Part shown: piece after piece, positions 53,519-62,032 of the stretch
How the letters are laid out: every line of letters starts with the position of its first letter
How positions within the stretch are numbered: position 1 is the first letter of the stretch
DNA from: Streptomyces sp. SPB162
Lineage (GTDB): Bacteria; Actinomycetota; Actinomycetes; Streptomycetales; Streptomycetaceae
DNA length: 64,000 nt
Direction of reading: 5' to 3'
NCBI RefSeq assembly: GCF_029504575.1
Contig: NZ_JAQFII010000001.1
Coordinates: forward strand, 3,789,001 to 3,853,000
Position numbers and translations under genes: made by a program
The notes under the pieces: model-generated
Told to the model about the DNA's origin: nothing
What the model saw: the letters and a program-made list of their open reading frames with translations, nothing else
Databases searched by the model: none

Positions 53519-53641
53519 GCCGAAACCCTACGTGGCACACTCCCCGCCGCTCCGGTGCGGCGGCCCGGCGTGCCGGGCGGTCCTCACGTCCGCAGGTGCC
53601 GGGCGCGTTCCCTCGGGTCCGCAGGCGGCGGTGGCGTGCCC

Positions 53642-54271
53642 TCAGGTCCGCAGGTGCCGGTCGCGCATCGTCTCGATGCCCGCGATCACGCAGTCCAGCC
53701 CGAAGGCGAAGTCACGCTCGCGCTGCCGCTCGTTCCATCGGCCCTCGACGGCGCCGTAGCCGTAGACGTACTGGAACACGCAGCCGACCGCGCCGGTCAT
53801 CTGCTCGGGCGCCAGCCCGGAACGGGCCATGGCGCGCATCGACTCGTTCGTGAAGTCCAGCGAGAGCGGGCCGATGTTCAGGTACTCGCCGATCAGGTGC
53901 GCCGTCCAGGGATGGCCCACCAGCATGGCGCGGTAGCCGCGGGCGAGTTCGCGTACCTCGTCGCGCCAGTCGGCGTCCGGCTCCTCGGCCGGCAGCACGA
54001 TCTCACCGTGGACCGCGTCCAGGACGCGCTCCAGCAGGTCGCCCTTGGTGTCGACGTACCAGTAGACGGACATCGCGGTCACCCCCAGCTCGGCGGCTAG
54101 CTTGCGCATCGAGAACTTGGCGAGACCGTCGGTGTCGAGCAGCCGGACGGCGGTCGCGACGATCTTGTCGCGGTCCAGACCGGTCGGCTGCTCGCTGCGG
54201 CGTCTGACCACCGGACGCTCACGCAGCCACACGCTGGCCCCTTGCGTGGTCGCGCGGCTGTCCTCGGCCAT
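53642..54271 (-). CDS. TetR/AcrR family transcriptional regulator
   Basis: 209 residues from the ATG at 54271, preceded by GAAGGGA. DNA-binding domain: DKIVATAVRLLDTDGLAKFSMRKLAAELGVTAMSVYWYVDTKGDLLERVLDAVHGEI. The C-terminal ligand domain (WRDEVRELARGYRAMLVGHPWTAHLIGEYLNIGPLSLDFTNESMRAM) resembles the TetR_C class. The likely target is itself or a neighbour; the PPOX gene lies downstream on the same strand. Confidence 0.9.
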   Translation of the reverse strand: MAEDSRATTQGASVWLRERPVVRRRSEQPTGLDRDKIVATAVRLLDTDGLAKFSMRKLAAELGVTAMSVYWYVDTKGDLLERVLDAVHGEIVLPAEEPDADWRDEVRELARGYRAMLVGHPWTAHLIGEYLNIGPLSLDFTNESMRAMARSGLAPEQMTGAVGCVFQYVYGYGAVEGRWNERQRERDFAFGLDCVIAGIETMRDRHLRT

Positions 54272-54512
54272 GGCGGGCGTTCCCTTCGGGTGTTCCGGAT
54301 CGGCGGGCCCGAGAGCTGCCCGCACCCGATGCTATGCCGGTTGTGAACGCCCGGCCCCGCGCGGCGGAAACACCGTGAGGGCGCCCCCGACCAGTGCCGG
54401 TGCCGGCCTTCGCCGGCGGCCGGGCGCCGACGCCCGCGAGGATTCCGCACGCCGGTGCTCGGCGCGAGCGGCGCGGTGCGCAGCCCCGCCCGCAACGGCG
54501 GGAGGACGCGAG

Positions 54513-54556
54513 AAGGGCGGCGTTCGCAGGTCAAGTGACCTGCGAACGCCGCCCTT
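54513..54556. terminator. long perfect hairpin terminator
   Basis: About 20-bp stem, aagggcggcgttcgcaggtca / tgacctgcgaacgccgccctt with a tiny loop and trailing TTT. It sits in the 329-base gap (54272-54600) between the GT39 stop and the TetR start, both minus strand. The rest of the gap shows no gene. Confidence 0.85.
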
Positions 54557-54600
54557 TCGGCCGTCCTGGCCGCGTCGGACAGGCGTCGGACGGGTGTGCG

Positions 54601-56865
54601 TCAGCTCTTCGCGGGGGCCGTCAGGTCGTAGACGGTGGTGGTGCCGACCGTCTTCGCGGTGAACGTGGAGGTGACCCAGGTGGTGATGGCCGAGGACGTG
54701 CCTTGACCGCCCATGCCACCGCCGCCCATGCCACCGGAGGAGATGAAGTAGTGGATCCTCCCCTCGGCCACGTACTGCTGGAACTGCGCGAGCGTCGGCG
54801 ACGGGTCGCTGCCGTTGAAGCCGCCGATGGCCATGACCGGGTCGCCGGTGGCCAGTTGGTAGCCGGCGGAGTTCTGCGAACCGATGGCCGCCGCGACCCA
54901 GGTGTAGTCGGAGGCGTTCTGCTCCAGGAGGGCCTTCATCGCGGAGCTGACGGTGACGCCGCCGAGCAGCCCACCCATCCCGCCGTTCCCGCGCCCACCG
55001 GCCGTGCCGCCGTCGCCGCCGGTCGTACCGCCACCGGGGAAGACCTGCGTCCCCTGACCGGGCTGACCCTGTTGGCCGGGCTGCTGACCGGCCCCGCCGT
55101 TCTGTCCCGGCTGCCCGCCGTTCCGGCCACCGCCCTGCATGCCCGGGGGCCGCTGGCCGCCGGGCAGGGTCCGGCCGTTCTGGCCCGCCCGCCCCGGCAT
55201 GCCGTCGGGGCCGCCGCCGCGCATCCCGCCGGGACCGCCCATGCCGCCCTGGACGGCGGGGCCCGCCGTCACGATCGAGCCGCTGTGCCCGGTGTCGACG
55301 GTGTTCAGGGTGTACGCGAACGGTGCCGCGAGCGCCGCCGCGATCCCGAAGCCCGCCACGGCGGCCGCGGCCCGCCGGCCCAGCCGTACGGCGAGCAGCA
55401 GTCCGGCCGCGGCCACCAGGCCGGCGACCAGCACCGTCCAGCGCAGCCACGGGTGCCAGTCCGACGCCCGGCCCAGCAGGACGTACGCCCAGTAGCCGGT
55501 GCCCGCGGCGGTCGCGGCCAGCGCCGTCGCCGCGGCGATGTGGGCGCGCTTCTCCCACAGCAGCGTGGCGCCCATGCCGACGACCGCGGCGATGTAGGGG
55601 GCGAGGGCGATGTTGTAGTACTGGTGGAAGATGCCCGACATGAAGCTGAAGATCCCGAAGGTCATCAGCAGCGAGCCGCCCCAGACGAGGAACGCGGCAC
55701 GCCGGGCGTCGGTGCGCGGGGCCCGCCGGGTCAGCCACAGCCCCGCGAGGAGCAGGGCGAACGCGGCCGGCAGCAACCAGGCGATCTGACCGCCCATGTC
55801 GGCGTCGAAGAGCCGTGTGATGCCGGTGGAACCCCACATTCCGCCGCCGCCTCCCGCACCTCCTCCCCCGCCGCCGACGCTGCCCGTCTCGTCACCGGTG
55901 ATCCGGCCGAAGCCGTTGTAGCCGAAGGTCAGCGACAGGAAACTGTTGTCCTGCGAGCCGCCGATGTACGGGCGGGACGAGGCCGGCCACAGCTCGACGA
56001 TCGCCACCCACCAGCCGCCGGAGACCAGCAGCGCCAGCCCCGCCAGCGCCAGTTGGCCGATGCGCCGGCGGAACGCCGTCGGTGCGACGACCGCGTAGAC
56101 GATCGCGAGCGGCGGCAGGATGAGGAACGCCTGCAGCGTCTTGGTCAGGAAGGCGAGACCGAAGGCGACGCCGGCCCAGACCAGCCATGTCGTTCGGGCG
56201 CCTTCCAGGGCGCGCAGCACGCAGTAGACGGCGACCGTCATGAGGAGCGCGAGCATCGCGTCCGGGTTGTTGAAGCGGAACATCAGCGCGGCGACCGGGG
56301 TGATCGCCAGTGCGGCGCCCGCGATCAGTCCGGCCGCCGGGCCGAAGCGGCGGCGGACGGCGGCGTAGAGCACGCCCACCGTCGCGACGCCCATCAGCGC
56401 CTCGGGGACCAGGACCGACCAGGAGTTCAGGCCGAAGATCCGGACCGCGATCTCCATCGGCCAGAGCGACGCCGGGGGCTTGTCGACGGTGATCGAGTTC
56501 GCCGCGTCGGACGAGCCGAAGAACATCGCCTTCCAGCTCTCGCTGCCCGCCTGGACGGCGGCGCTGTAGAAGGAGTTGGCGTAGCCGGACGCGCTCAGGT
56601 CCCACAGGTACAGCGCGGCGGTGACAGCCAGCAGCGCCAGGAAGGCGGGACGAACCCAGCGGGCGTCCTCGGAACGGCCCCGCCGGACCCGCGCCGCGAA
56701 GCCGCGCGGGCCGTCAGGACCGGGTGGCCCGGCCGCCGGCGGTGCGCCGGGCGGCGGCGCGTGCTCGGGCACCGGGGTGCGGGTCACCGGGCCGGGCAGT
56801 TCCGCGGGGTGCGGGGGCGGTCCGGCTGCCGGGAGGTCGGCCGGGGTGCTGTACGGCGCGGTCAT
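54601..56865 (-). CDS. ArnT-like (GT39/GT83) membrane glycosyltransferase
   Basis: 754 residues: proline-rich cytoplasmic N terminus, about 12 membrane helices, then an extracytoplasmic domain. Signature loop with acidic residue (SGYANSFYSAAVQAGSESWKAMFFGSSDAANSITVDKPPASLWPMEIAVRIFG) and FRFNNPDAMLALLMTVAVY. The tail holds a long Gly/Gln/Pro/Met-rich stretch (about 525-635) of low complexity, and then a conserved end domain (YTWVAAAIGSQNSAGYQLATGDPVMAIGGFNG). It transfers sugar from a polyprenyl phosphate donor. It overlaps the upstream GT2-GtrA gene by 4 bases, which could supply and flip that donor. Confidence 0.9.
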   Translation of the reverse strand: MTAPYSTPADLPAAGPPPHPAELPGPVTRTPVPEHAPPPGAPPAAGPPGPDGPRGFAARVRRGRSEDARWVRPAFLALLAVTAALYLWDLSASGYANSFYSAAVQAGSESWKAMFFGSSDAANSITVDKPPASLWPMEIAVRIFGLNSWSVLVPEALMGVATVGVLYAAVRRRFGPAAGLIAGAALAITPVAALMFRFNNPDAMLALLMTVAVYCVLRALEGARTTWLVWAGVAFGLAFLTKTLQAFLILPPLAIVYAVVAPTAFRRRIGQLALAGLALLVSGGWWVAIVELWPASSRPYIGGSQDNSFLSLTFGYNGFGRITGDETGSVGGGGGGAGGGGGMWGSTGITRLFDADMGGQIAWLLPAAFALLLAGLWLTRRAPRTDARRAAFLVWGGSLLMTFGIFSFMSGIFHQYYNIALAPYIAAVVGMGATLLWEKRAHIAAATALAATAAGTGYWAYVLLGRASDWHPWLRWTVLVAGLVAAAGLLLAVRLGRRAAAAVAGFGIAAALAAPFAYTLNTVDTGHSGSIVTAGPAVQGGMGGPGGMRGGGPDGMPGRAGQNGRTLPGGQRPPGMQGGGRNGGQPGQNGGAGQQPGQQGQPGQGTQVFPGGGTTGGDGGTAGGRGNGGMGGLLGGVTVSSAMKALLEQNASDYTWVAAAIGSQNSAGYQLATGDPVMAIGGFNGSDPSPTLAQFQQYVAEGRIHYFISSGGMGGGGMGGQGTSSAITTWVTSTFTAKTVGTTTVYDLTAPAKS

Positions 56866-58229
56866 CGTGTGCTCCTCGGGTCGGAGTCGGAGTCGTAGTC
56901 GAATGCGTCGGTGGAGCCGTGAACGGCGGGGTCGGTCCCGTGGTCGCCGGCGACCGGGAACTCGTACACCCGGGCCGGCTCGGGCCCCGCGGCCGCTGCC
57001 GCTCCGGACGGGAAGACCCAGGCGCGGAAGAGCAGGAAGCGCAGCACCGTGGCCGCGAGGTTGGCGGCGATGAGGACGGCGAGCTCCGTGCTGTGGGCCG
57101 GGCGGGTGTTCGCCGCCTGCAGCGCGGCCAGCGAGCCGCTGGTCAGCGCGAGGCCGATGGCGAAGACGACCAGGCCCTGCGCCTGGTGGCGGACGGCCTG
57201 GTCCCGGCCGCGGACGCCGAAGGTCAGCCGGCGGTTGGCGGCGGTGTTGCCGACCGCGGAGACCAGCAGCGCCGCCGCGTTGGCGGGCTGGGAGCCGAGC
57301 CCGAGCCGGAAGGCCGAGTACAGCACCAGGTAGACCAGGGTGCTCAGCACGCCGACGACGCAGAACCCGACCAGCTGGCGGGCGAGGCCCGGTGGCACGT
57401 CGCCCAGTTCGCGGTCACGCGGGTCGTCGCCGAAGGGCCGGCGCAGGCGGTCGAGCGCGAGGGCGCCGGTGGCGAGCGCCCGGCCCACGCGCCAGACGCC
57501 CCTGAGGTCGTCGGCCGCCGTGCGGACGATGTCCACGGTGCTGTCGGGGTCGTCGACCCAGTCGACCGGCACCTCGTGGATCCGCAGCCCGGCGCGTTCC
57601 GCGAGCACCAGCATCTCGGTGTCGAAGAACCAGCCGGTGTCCTCCACCATCGGCAGCAGCCGCTCGGCGACGTCCTTGCGGATCGCCTTGAAGCCGCACT
57701 GCGCGTCGGAGAAGCGGGCGGCGAGCGAGCCGCGCAGGATCAGGTTGTACGTGCGGGAGATGAACTCGCGCTTGGCGCCGCGCACGACACGCGAGCTGCG
57801 GGCCAGCCGGGAGCCGATCGCCAGGTCGGAGTGGCCGGAGATCAGCGGGGCGACCAGCGGCAGCAGCGCGTTCAGGTCGGTCGAGAGATCGACGTCCATG
57901 TAGGCGAGCACCGGCGCCTCGGACTCCGTCCAGACGGCCCGCAGGGCCCGCCCGCGCCCCTTCTGGTCGAGCCGGAAGGACGCGACCTCGGGGATCTCCG
58001 TCGCGAGGCTCTTCGCGACGGCCTCCGTGAGGTCGGTGCTCGCGTTGTCCGCGATGGTGATCCGGAAGGGGTAGGGGAAGGTGCCTGCCAGGTGCGCGTG
58101 CAAGCGTCTGACACAGGGCTCCAGGTCGTTCTCCTCGTTGTAGACGGGGATGACGACGTCGAGCACCGGGTCGCTGTGTGCGACCGGCAGGTGCTGCCGT
58201 GACGGCAGAGTGCCGAGGTGGGTTCGCAT
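56862..58229 (-). CDS. GT2-GtrA fusion (polyprenyl-phosphate glycosyltransferase plus flippase-like domain)
   Basis: 455 residues from the ATG at 58229; a longer open frame upstream is only the minisatellite read in another frame. About 25-260: GT2 domain of the DPM1 type (LDVVIPVYNEENDLEPCVRRL; AYMDVDLSTDLNALLPLV; DAQCGFKAIRKDVAERLLPMVEDTGWFFDTEMLVLAERAG). About 300-420: four-helix GtrA domain (LARQLVGFCVVGVLSTLVYLVLY...NRRLTFGVRGRD). Makes and flips a polyprenyl-linked sugar. Coupled to the ArnT-like gene. Confidence 0.92.
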   Translation of the reverse strand: MRTHLGTLPSRQHLPVAHSDPVLDVVIPVYNEENDLEPCVRRLHAHLAGTFPYPFRITIADNASTDLTEAVAKSLATEIPEVASFRLDQKGRGRALRAVWTESEAPVLAYMDVDLSTDLNALLPLVAPLISGHSDLAIGSRLARSSRVVRGAKREFISRTYNLILRGSLAARFSDAQCGFKAIRKDVAERLLPMVEDTGWFFDTEMLVLAERAGLRIHEVPVDWVDDPDSTVDIVRTAADDLRGVWRVGRALATGALALDRLRRPFGDDPRDRELGDVPPGLARQLVGFCVVGVLSTLVYLVLYSAFRLGLGSQPANAAALLVSAVGNTAANRRLTFGVRGRDQAVRHQAQGLVVFAIGLALTSGSLAALQAANTRPAHSTELAVLIAANLAATVLRFLLFRAWVFPSGAAAAAGPEPARVYEFPVAGDHGTDPAVHGSTDAFDYDSDSDPRSTR

Positions 58230-58254
58230 ACCCCGACGCTCCACCGCCGCGCTG

Positions 58255-59982
58255 TCACGACCTTGTGGTGAACCTGAGGCTCCGCTGTGGGTCCGGGAGC
58301 CCGTGCGGTGCGGGGTCCTGGGGGAGCGCGGTCCGGACCGGGGAGGGGAGTTGGACGGTGAACGCCGTACGCCCCGGCACGCTCTCGACCCACACCCGGC
58401 CGCCGTGCGCCGCGACGACGGAGTACACGATCGCCAGTCCCAGGCCGGTGGAGCCGGTGGAGCCCGCGCCGGAGCTGCGGGCCCGCGAGGCGTCGCCGCG
58501 CGCGAACCGTTCGAAGATGTACGGGGCGAGGTCGGCCGGGATGCCCGGCCCGTCGTCCACCACCTGGAGCAGCATCCCGTGGTCCCGGGCGCCGTGCTGC
58601 CCGTCGCCGTGGCCCTGGGCACCGTGGCTCCGGGCGCCGTGGCCCTGGGCACCGTGGCCCTGGGCACCGTGGCCCTGGGCACCGTGGCCCTGGGCACCGT
58701 GGCCCTGGGCTCCCTGGCTCCGGTCGCGGGTGACCCGCGCGGTCACGGTCGTACCCGGTGGGGTGTGGGTGCGGGCGTTGGCCAGCAGGTTCGCGAGGAC
58801 CTGCTGCAGCCGCTCCGCGTCCCCGTGCACCGTGGCCGGCTCGTCGGGCAGGTCCAGCCGCCAGACGTGGTCCGGTCCCGCGGCCCGGGCATCGCTGAGG
58901 GCGTCCACGACGAGCGGTGACAGGTCCGTCGCGGCGAGGCTCAGCGGCCGCCCCGAGTCCAGCCGGGCCAGCATCAGCAGGTCCTCGACCAGCGACGTCA
59001 TCCGCCCGGCCTCGGACTCGATACGGCCCAGCGCGTGCCGGGTGTCGGGGCCGACGCGCTCCCGGCCGCGCCGGGTCAGCTCCGCGTAGCCGCGGATCGA
59101 GGCGAGCGGCGTCCGCAGTTCGTGGCTGGCGTCGGCGACGAAGCGCCGGACCCGCGTCTCGCTCTCCTGCCGGGAGTGCAGCGCGGAACCGACGTGGCCG
59201 AGCAGCCGGTTGAGGGACGCGCCGACCTGCCCGACCTCGGTACGCGGATCGGTGTCCGCCTCCGGCACCCGCTCGTGCAGCGCCACCTCACCCCGGTGCA
59301 ACGTCAGTTCCGACACGCGGGAGGCGGTGGCGGCGACCCGCCGCAGGGGCTGGAGGGAGATGCGGATCAGGGCGGTCCCGGCGAGTCCGGCCGCCGCGAG
59401 ACCCGCCGCGGTCACGCACACCTCCACCCAGACGAGGGTGTTGAGGGTGTCCTGCGCGCCCGAAGCCCTGATGCCGACGAGGTACGTGCCGTCCTGCGTC
59501 GTGACCGACTGCATGCGGTAAGTGCCCAGCCCGGGGACGTCGATGCTGTGCGCGGCGCCGTCGAGCGGCAGGCCGGCGACCGCCGCGCTCTGCGCGGTGT
59601 CGAGGTGCTCGGGCGTCACCTGCGGGCCCACGTCACTGCTCTCCCGCTGGGCGCTGATCGCGGTGTCGATGATCTGTCCGTCGCTGACCTTCACGCCGAT
59701 GGTGCCGAGCGGCTGGCCGCCGCCGATGACGAACCCCAGGTCGCCGGCGACCCGCGGGTGCGGCATCGCGGTCGCGCCGGGCGGCGGCCCGGCGCGGTGG
59801 GCGACGGCGGCGAGCTGGGTGTCGAGCTGCCCGTACAGGTAGGTGTGCAGGGCGATCGCGGTGACCGTGCCGATCACCGCGCACACGACGGCGACCAGCG
59901 CGACGGAGGACACCACGAGCCGGCGCCGGAGCGACCACGGGCGGCCCTTCAGCGACCGGAAGCGCCGGCGGCCCGTCCTCAC
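58255..59982 (-). CDS. sensor histidine kinase with an internal minisatellite-coded insert
   Basis: 575 residues from a GTG that overlaps the response-regulator stop by 4 bases. TM1 (about 20-45), extracytoplasmic domain, TM2 (about 185-210), HAMP, HisKA with His in DASHELRTPLASIRGYAEL, HATPase_c with N box (VLANLLANARTH), D box (VDDGPGIPADLAPYIF) and G box (GSTGLGLAIVYSVVAAHGG). Between the N and D boxes (residues about 424-459) sits a Gln-Gly-His-Gly-Ala array encoded by a 15-bp repeat. All catalytic motifs persist. Confidence 0.93.
   Translation of the reverse strand: MRTGRRRFRSLKGRPWSLRRRLVVSSVALVAVVCAVIGTVTAIALHTYLYGQLDTQLAAVAHRAGPPPGATAMPHPRVAGDLGFVIGGGQPLGTIGVKVSDGQIIDTAISAQRESSDVGPQVTPEHLDTAQSAAVAGLPLDGAAHSIDVPGLGTYRMQSVTTQDGTYLVGIRASGAQDTLNTLVWVEVCVTAAGLAAAGLAGTALIRISLQPLRRVAATASRVSELTLHRGEVALHERVPEADTDPRTEVGQVGASLNRLLGHVGSALHSRQESETRVRRFVADASHELRTPLASIRGYAELTRRGRERVGPDTRHALGRIESEAGRMTSLVEDLLMLARLDSGRPLSLAATDLSPLVVDALSDARAAGPDHVWRLDLPDEPATVHGDAERLQQVLANLLANARTHTPPGTTVTARVTRDRSQGAQGHGAQGHGAQGHGAQGHGAQGHGARSHGAQGHGDGQHGARDHGMLLQVVDDGPGIPADLAPYIFERFARGDASRARSSGAGSTGSTGLGLAIVYSVVAAHGGRVWVESVPGRTAFTVQLPSPVRTALPQDPAPHGLPDPQRSLRFTTRS
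58606..58725. repeat. 15-bp minisatellite inside the histidine kinase gene
   Basis: Seven near-identical 15-bp units, accgtggccctgggc or one- to two-base variants, at 58606-58710, plus a degenerate eighth to 58725. In the gene (minus strand) each encodes a five-residue unit of the form Gln-Gly-His-Gly-Ala. Units of 15 keep the frame, so copy-number changes would not break the gene. Confidence 0.9.
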
Positions 59983-60725
59983 GCCGCCTCGCCCGGCTTG
60001 ATCAGGTACCCCGCCCCCCGCCTGGTGTGGATCATGGGGGCGCGTCCTGCGTCGATCTTGCGTCGCAGGTAGGAGATGTAGAGCTCCACCACGTTGGCCT
60101 GGCCGCCGAAGTCGTAGGACCAGACCCGGTCGAGGATCTGCGCCTTGCTGAGCACCCGGCGCGGGTTGCGCATCAGGAAGCGCAGCAGCTCGAACTCGGT
60201 GGCGGTGAGGTGGATCGAGTCGTCAGCGCGGTGCACCTCGTGGCTGTCCTCGTTCAGTACGAGATCGCCGACGACCAGCAGGGACTCGCTGCGTGCCGTG
60301 GCGGCGCCCGAGCGGCGCATCAGCCCGCGCAGCCGGGCGACGACCTCCTCCAGGCTGAACGGCTTCGTGACGTAGTCGTCGCCGCCCGCCGTCAGTCCGG
60401 CGATCCGGTCCTCGACCGCGTCCCTCGCGGTGAGGAAGAGCACCGGCACGTCGGGGGCGTCACGGCGTAGCCGGGCGAGCACCTCGAGGCCGTCCATGTC
60501 GGGCAGCATCACGTCGAGGACGACGGCGTCCGGCCGGGTGTCGCGGGCCGCGCGCAGCGCGCCGGCGCCGTCGGCCGCGGTACGGACTTCCCAGCCCTCA
60601 TAGCGCAGGGCCAGGGACAGCAGGTCGGAGAGGGCCGCCTCGTCGTCGACAACGAGGACACGCACCGGAGACCCGTCGGGACGGGACAGGTCGGCGGAGG
60701 CCGCCGCAGGGGAGGAGGAAGGCAT
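59979..60725 (-). CDS. OmpR/PhoB family response regulator
   Basis: 248 residues from the ATG at 60725, which has a GGAGG-type stretch nearby on its 5' side. Receiver: VRVLVVDDEAALSDLLSLALRYEGW, phospho-acceptor Asp in AVVLDVMLPDMDG, Thr in FLTARDA and Lys in VTKPFSLEEVVARL. Winged helix: LTATEFELLRFLMRNPRRVLSKAQILDRVWSYDFGGQANVVELYISYLRRKID. First gene of a probable operon with the kinase and the two glycosyltransferase genes. Confidence 0.94.
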   Translation of the reverse strand: MPSSSPAAASADLSRPDGSPVRVLVVDDEAALSDLLSLALRYEGWEVRTAADGAGALRAARDTRPDAVVLDVMLPDMDGLEVLARLRRDAPDVPVLFLTARDAVEDRIAGLTAGGDDYVTKPFSLEEVVARLRGLMRRSGAATARSESLLVVGDLVLNEDSHEVHRADDSIHLTATEFELLRFLMRNPRRVLSKAQILDRVWSYDFGGQANVVELYISYLRRKIDAGRAPMIHTRRGAGYLIKPGEAA

Positions 60726-60910
60726 GGGACCAGCCTGTGGGGGAGCCCTGAGAGCAGTCTTTCGGCTACCTGTGAATCTCCTGAGAAAGGTCCGCCGAGA
60801 GCCGCCGGTGCTCGGAATACAGCGGTCGATCCGCGGGTTTCCGCCTGCACGCACCGAAGATCGCACCGCAGTAGCACCGAAGATCACGTCGAGGATCGGG
60901 GAGCCGGGAC

Positions 60911-61804
60911 ATGGGAAGCAACGGCAGCGGCGGCGTCGCGGACGCCCGGAAGTCCGTCGGCCGCCACGGGATCTGGAACGCCGGGCTGCGCTCGGACGAT
61001 CCGGGGCTGCGCGGCGAGATCGCCGAGGCGGCGGCCGAACTGGACGAGCTGGGCTTCGGCGCGATCTGGCTCGGCGGCAGCAGCTCCGTCGAGCACGCGG
61101 CCCGGGTCCTCGACGCGAGCCCGCGGATCACGGTCGCCACCGGAATCCTCAGCATCTGGGAGCACGAGGCGGACGCGGTCGCCGCGCGCACGGCCGAGGT
61201 GGAGGCCGCCCACCCGGGCCGCTTCCTGCTCGGCCTCGGGGTGAGCCACGCACAGCTCGCCGACCGGTACCGGCGGCCGTACTCGGCGATGGTGGCCTAC
61301 CTGGACGCGCTGGACGCCGCGCCCGCCCCCGTGCCGGCCGGGCGCCGGGTCCTGGCGGCGCTGGGTCCGAAGATGCTGGAGCTGTCGCGCGACCGGGCGG
61401 GCGGCGCGCACCCGTATCTCGTCACGCCGGAACACACCGAGCAGGCCCGCGCGCTGCTGGGCCACGGTCCGCTGTTGGCCCCGGAGTTGAAGATCGTGCC
61501 GGAGAGGGACGCCGGTGTCGCCCGGGAGATCGCCCGCGGGTATCTCGCCATGTATCTGGCGATGCCGAACTACACCAACAGTTTCCTCCGACTCGGCTTC
61601 GAGGAGGCGGACTTCACCGGCGGCGGCAGTGACCGCCTGATCGACACCGTCTTCGCCTGGGGGGACGACGATCGCATCCGCGAGCGCGTCGGGGCCTTCC
61701 ACACGGCCGGTGCCGACCACGTGGCCCTGCAAATCGTCACCGGGCAGGACCGGTCGGTGCTGCCACGTGCCGAATGGCGGCGCCTGGCCCAGGTGTTGGT
61801 TTGA
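60911..61804 (+). CDS. LLM-class F420-dependent oxidoreductase
   Basis: 297 residues, luciferase-like monooxygenase TIM barrel of the short actinomycete subgroup (TIGR03620-type). Seen: LDELGFGAIWLGGSSSVEHAARVL, ITVATGILSIWEHEADAVAARTAEVEAAHPGRFLLGLGVSH and LAMYLAMPNYTNSFLRLGF. Expected to transfer hydride from F420H2 to an unknown substrate. It is divergent from the response-regulator gene (185-base gap). Confidence 0.9.
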   Translation: MGSNGSGGVADARKSVGRHGIWNAGLRSDDPGLRGEIAEAAAELDELGFGAIWLGGSSSVEHAARVLDASPRITVATGILSIWEHEADAVAARTAEVEAAHPGRFLLGLGVSHAQLADRYRRPYSAMVAYLDALDAAPAPVPAGRRVLAALGPKMLELSRDRAGGAHPYLVTPEHTEQARALLGHGPLLAPELKIVPERDAGVAREIARGYLAMYLAMPNYTNSFLRLGFEEADFTGGGSDRLIDTVFAWGDDDRIRERVGAFHTAGADHVALQIVTGQDRSVLPRAEWRRLAQVLV

Positions 61805-61893
61805 CACCCGTCGCCCGTTCCCAACTGATCTGCGGCGCGCGGGACTTGGCCAACCGATGTCGCGGCGTGGGCGAGTTGCCCAACTGTCGTTGT

Positions 61894-61922
61894 TTGTCCG
61901 CTTTGTGATGTATCGTCATAAT
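61894..61922 (+). promoter_or_regulatory. predicted vegetative promoter before the MEDS-STAS gene
   Basis: TTGTCC (61894-61899) and CATAAT (61917-61922) with a 17-base spacer, within an AT-rich patch in the 228-base gap. The 12-bp palindrome ATTCGTACGAAT (61973-61984) lies about 45 bases downstream, in the leader before the ATG at 62033. Confidence 0.55.
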
Positions 61923-61972
61923 GGTTACACATAAGGGTAGTTGTTTGCGCGCGTACGGTCAGGCCATGTCGT

Positions 61973-61984
61973 ATTCGTACGAAT
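61973..61984. promoter_or_regulatory. 12-bp perfect palindrome ATTCGTACGAAT
   Basis: It is centred in the predicted untranslated leader of the MEDS-STAS gene, a place suited to an operator. AT-rich palindromes are rare in this GC-rich window. Confidence 0.4.
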
Positions 61985-62032
61985 TTGATCGCCACACCTC
62001 CACCACGCGACAAACGGAGGTACGTTCCCCGC

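Noticed and set aside
56862..58697. A 611-residue version of the GT2-GtrA protein starting within the kinase repeat
   Set aside because: The extra N terminus is the minisatellite read out of frame (Arg-Ala-Thr-Val-Pro repeats). The ATG at 58229 gives a normal GT2 start.
58606..58725. CRISPR array
   Set aside because: The units are contiguous 15-mers with no spacers and stay in frame with a kinase gene; it is a minisatellite. No other region has regularly spaced repeats, and no cas genes are seen.
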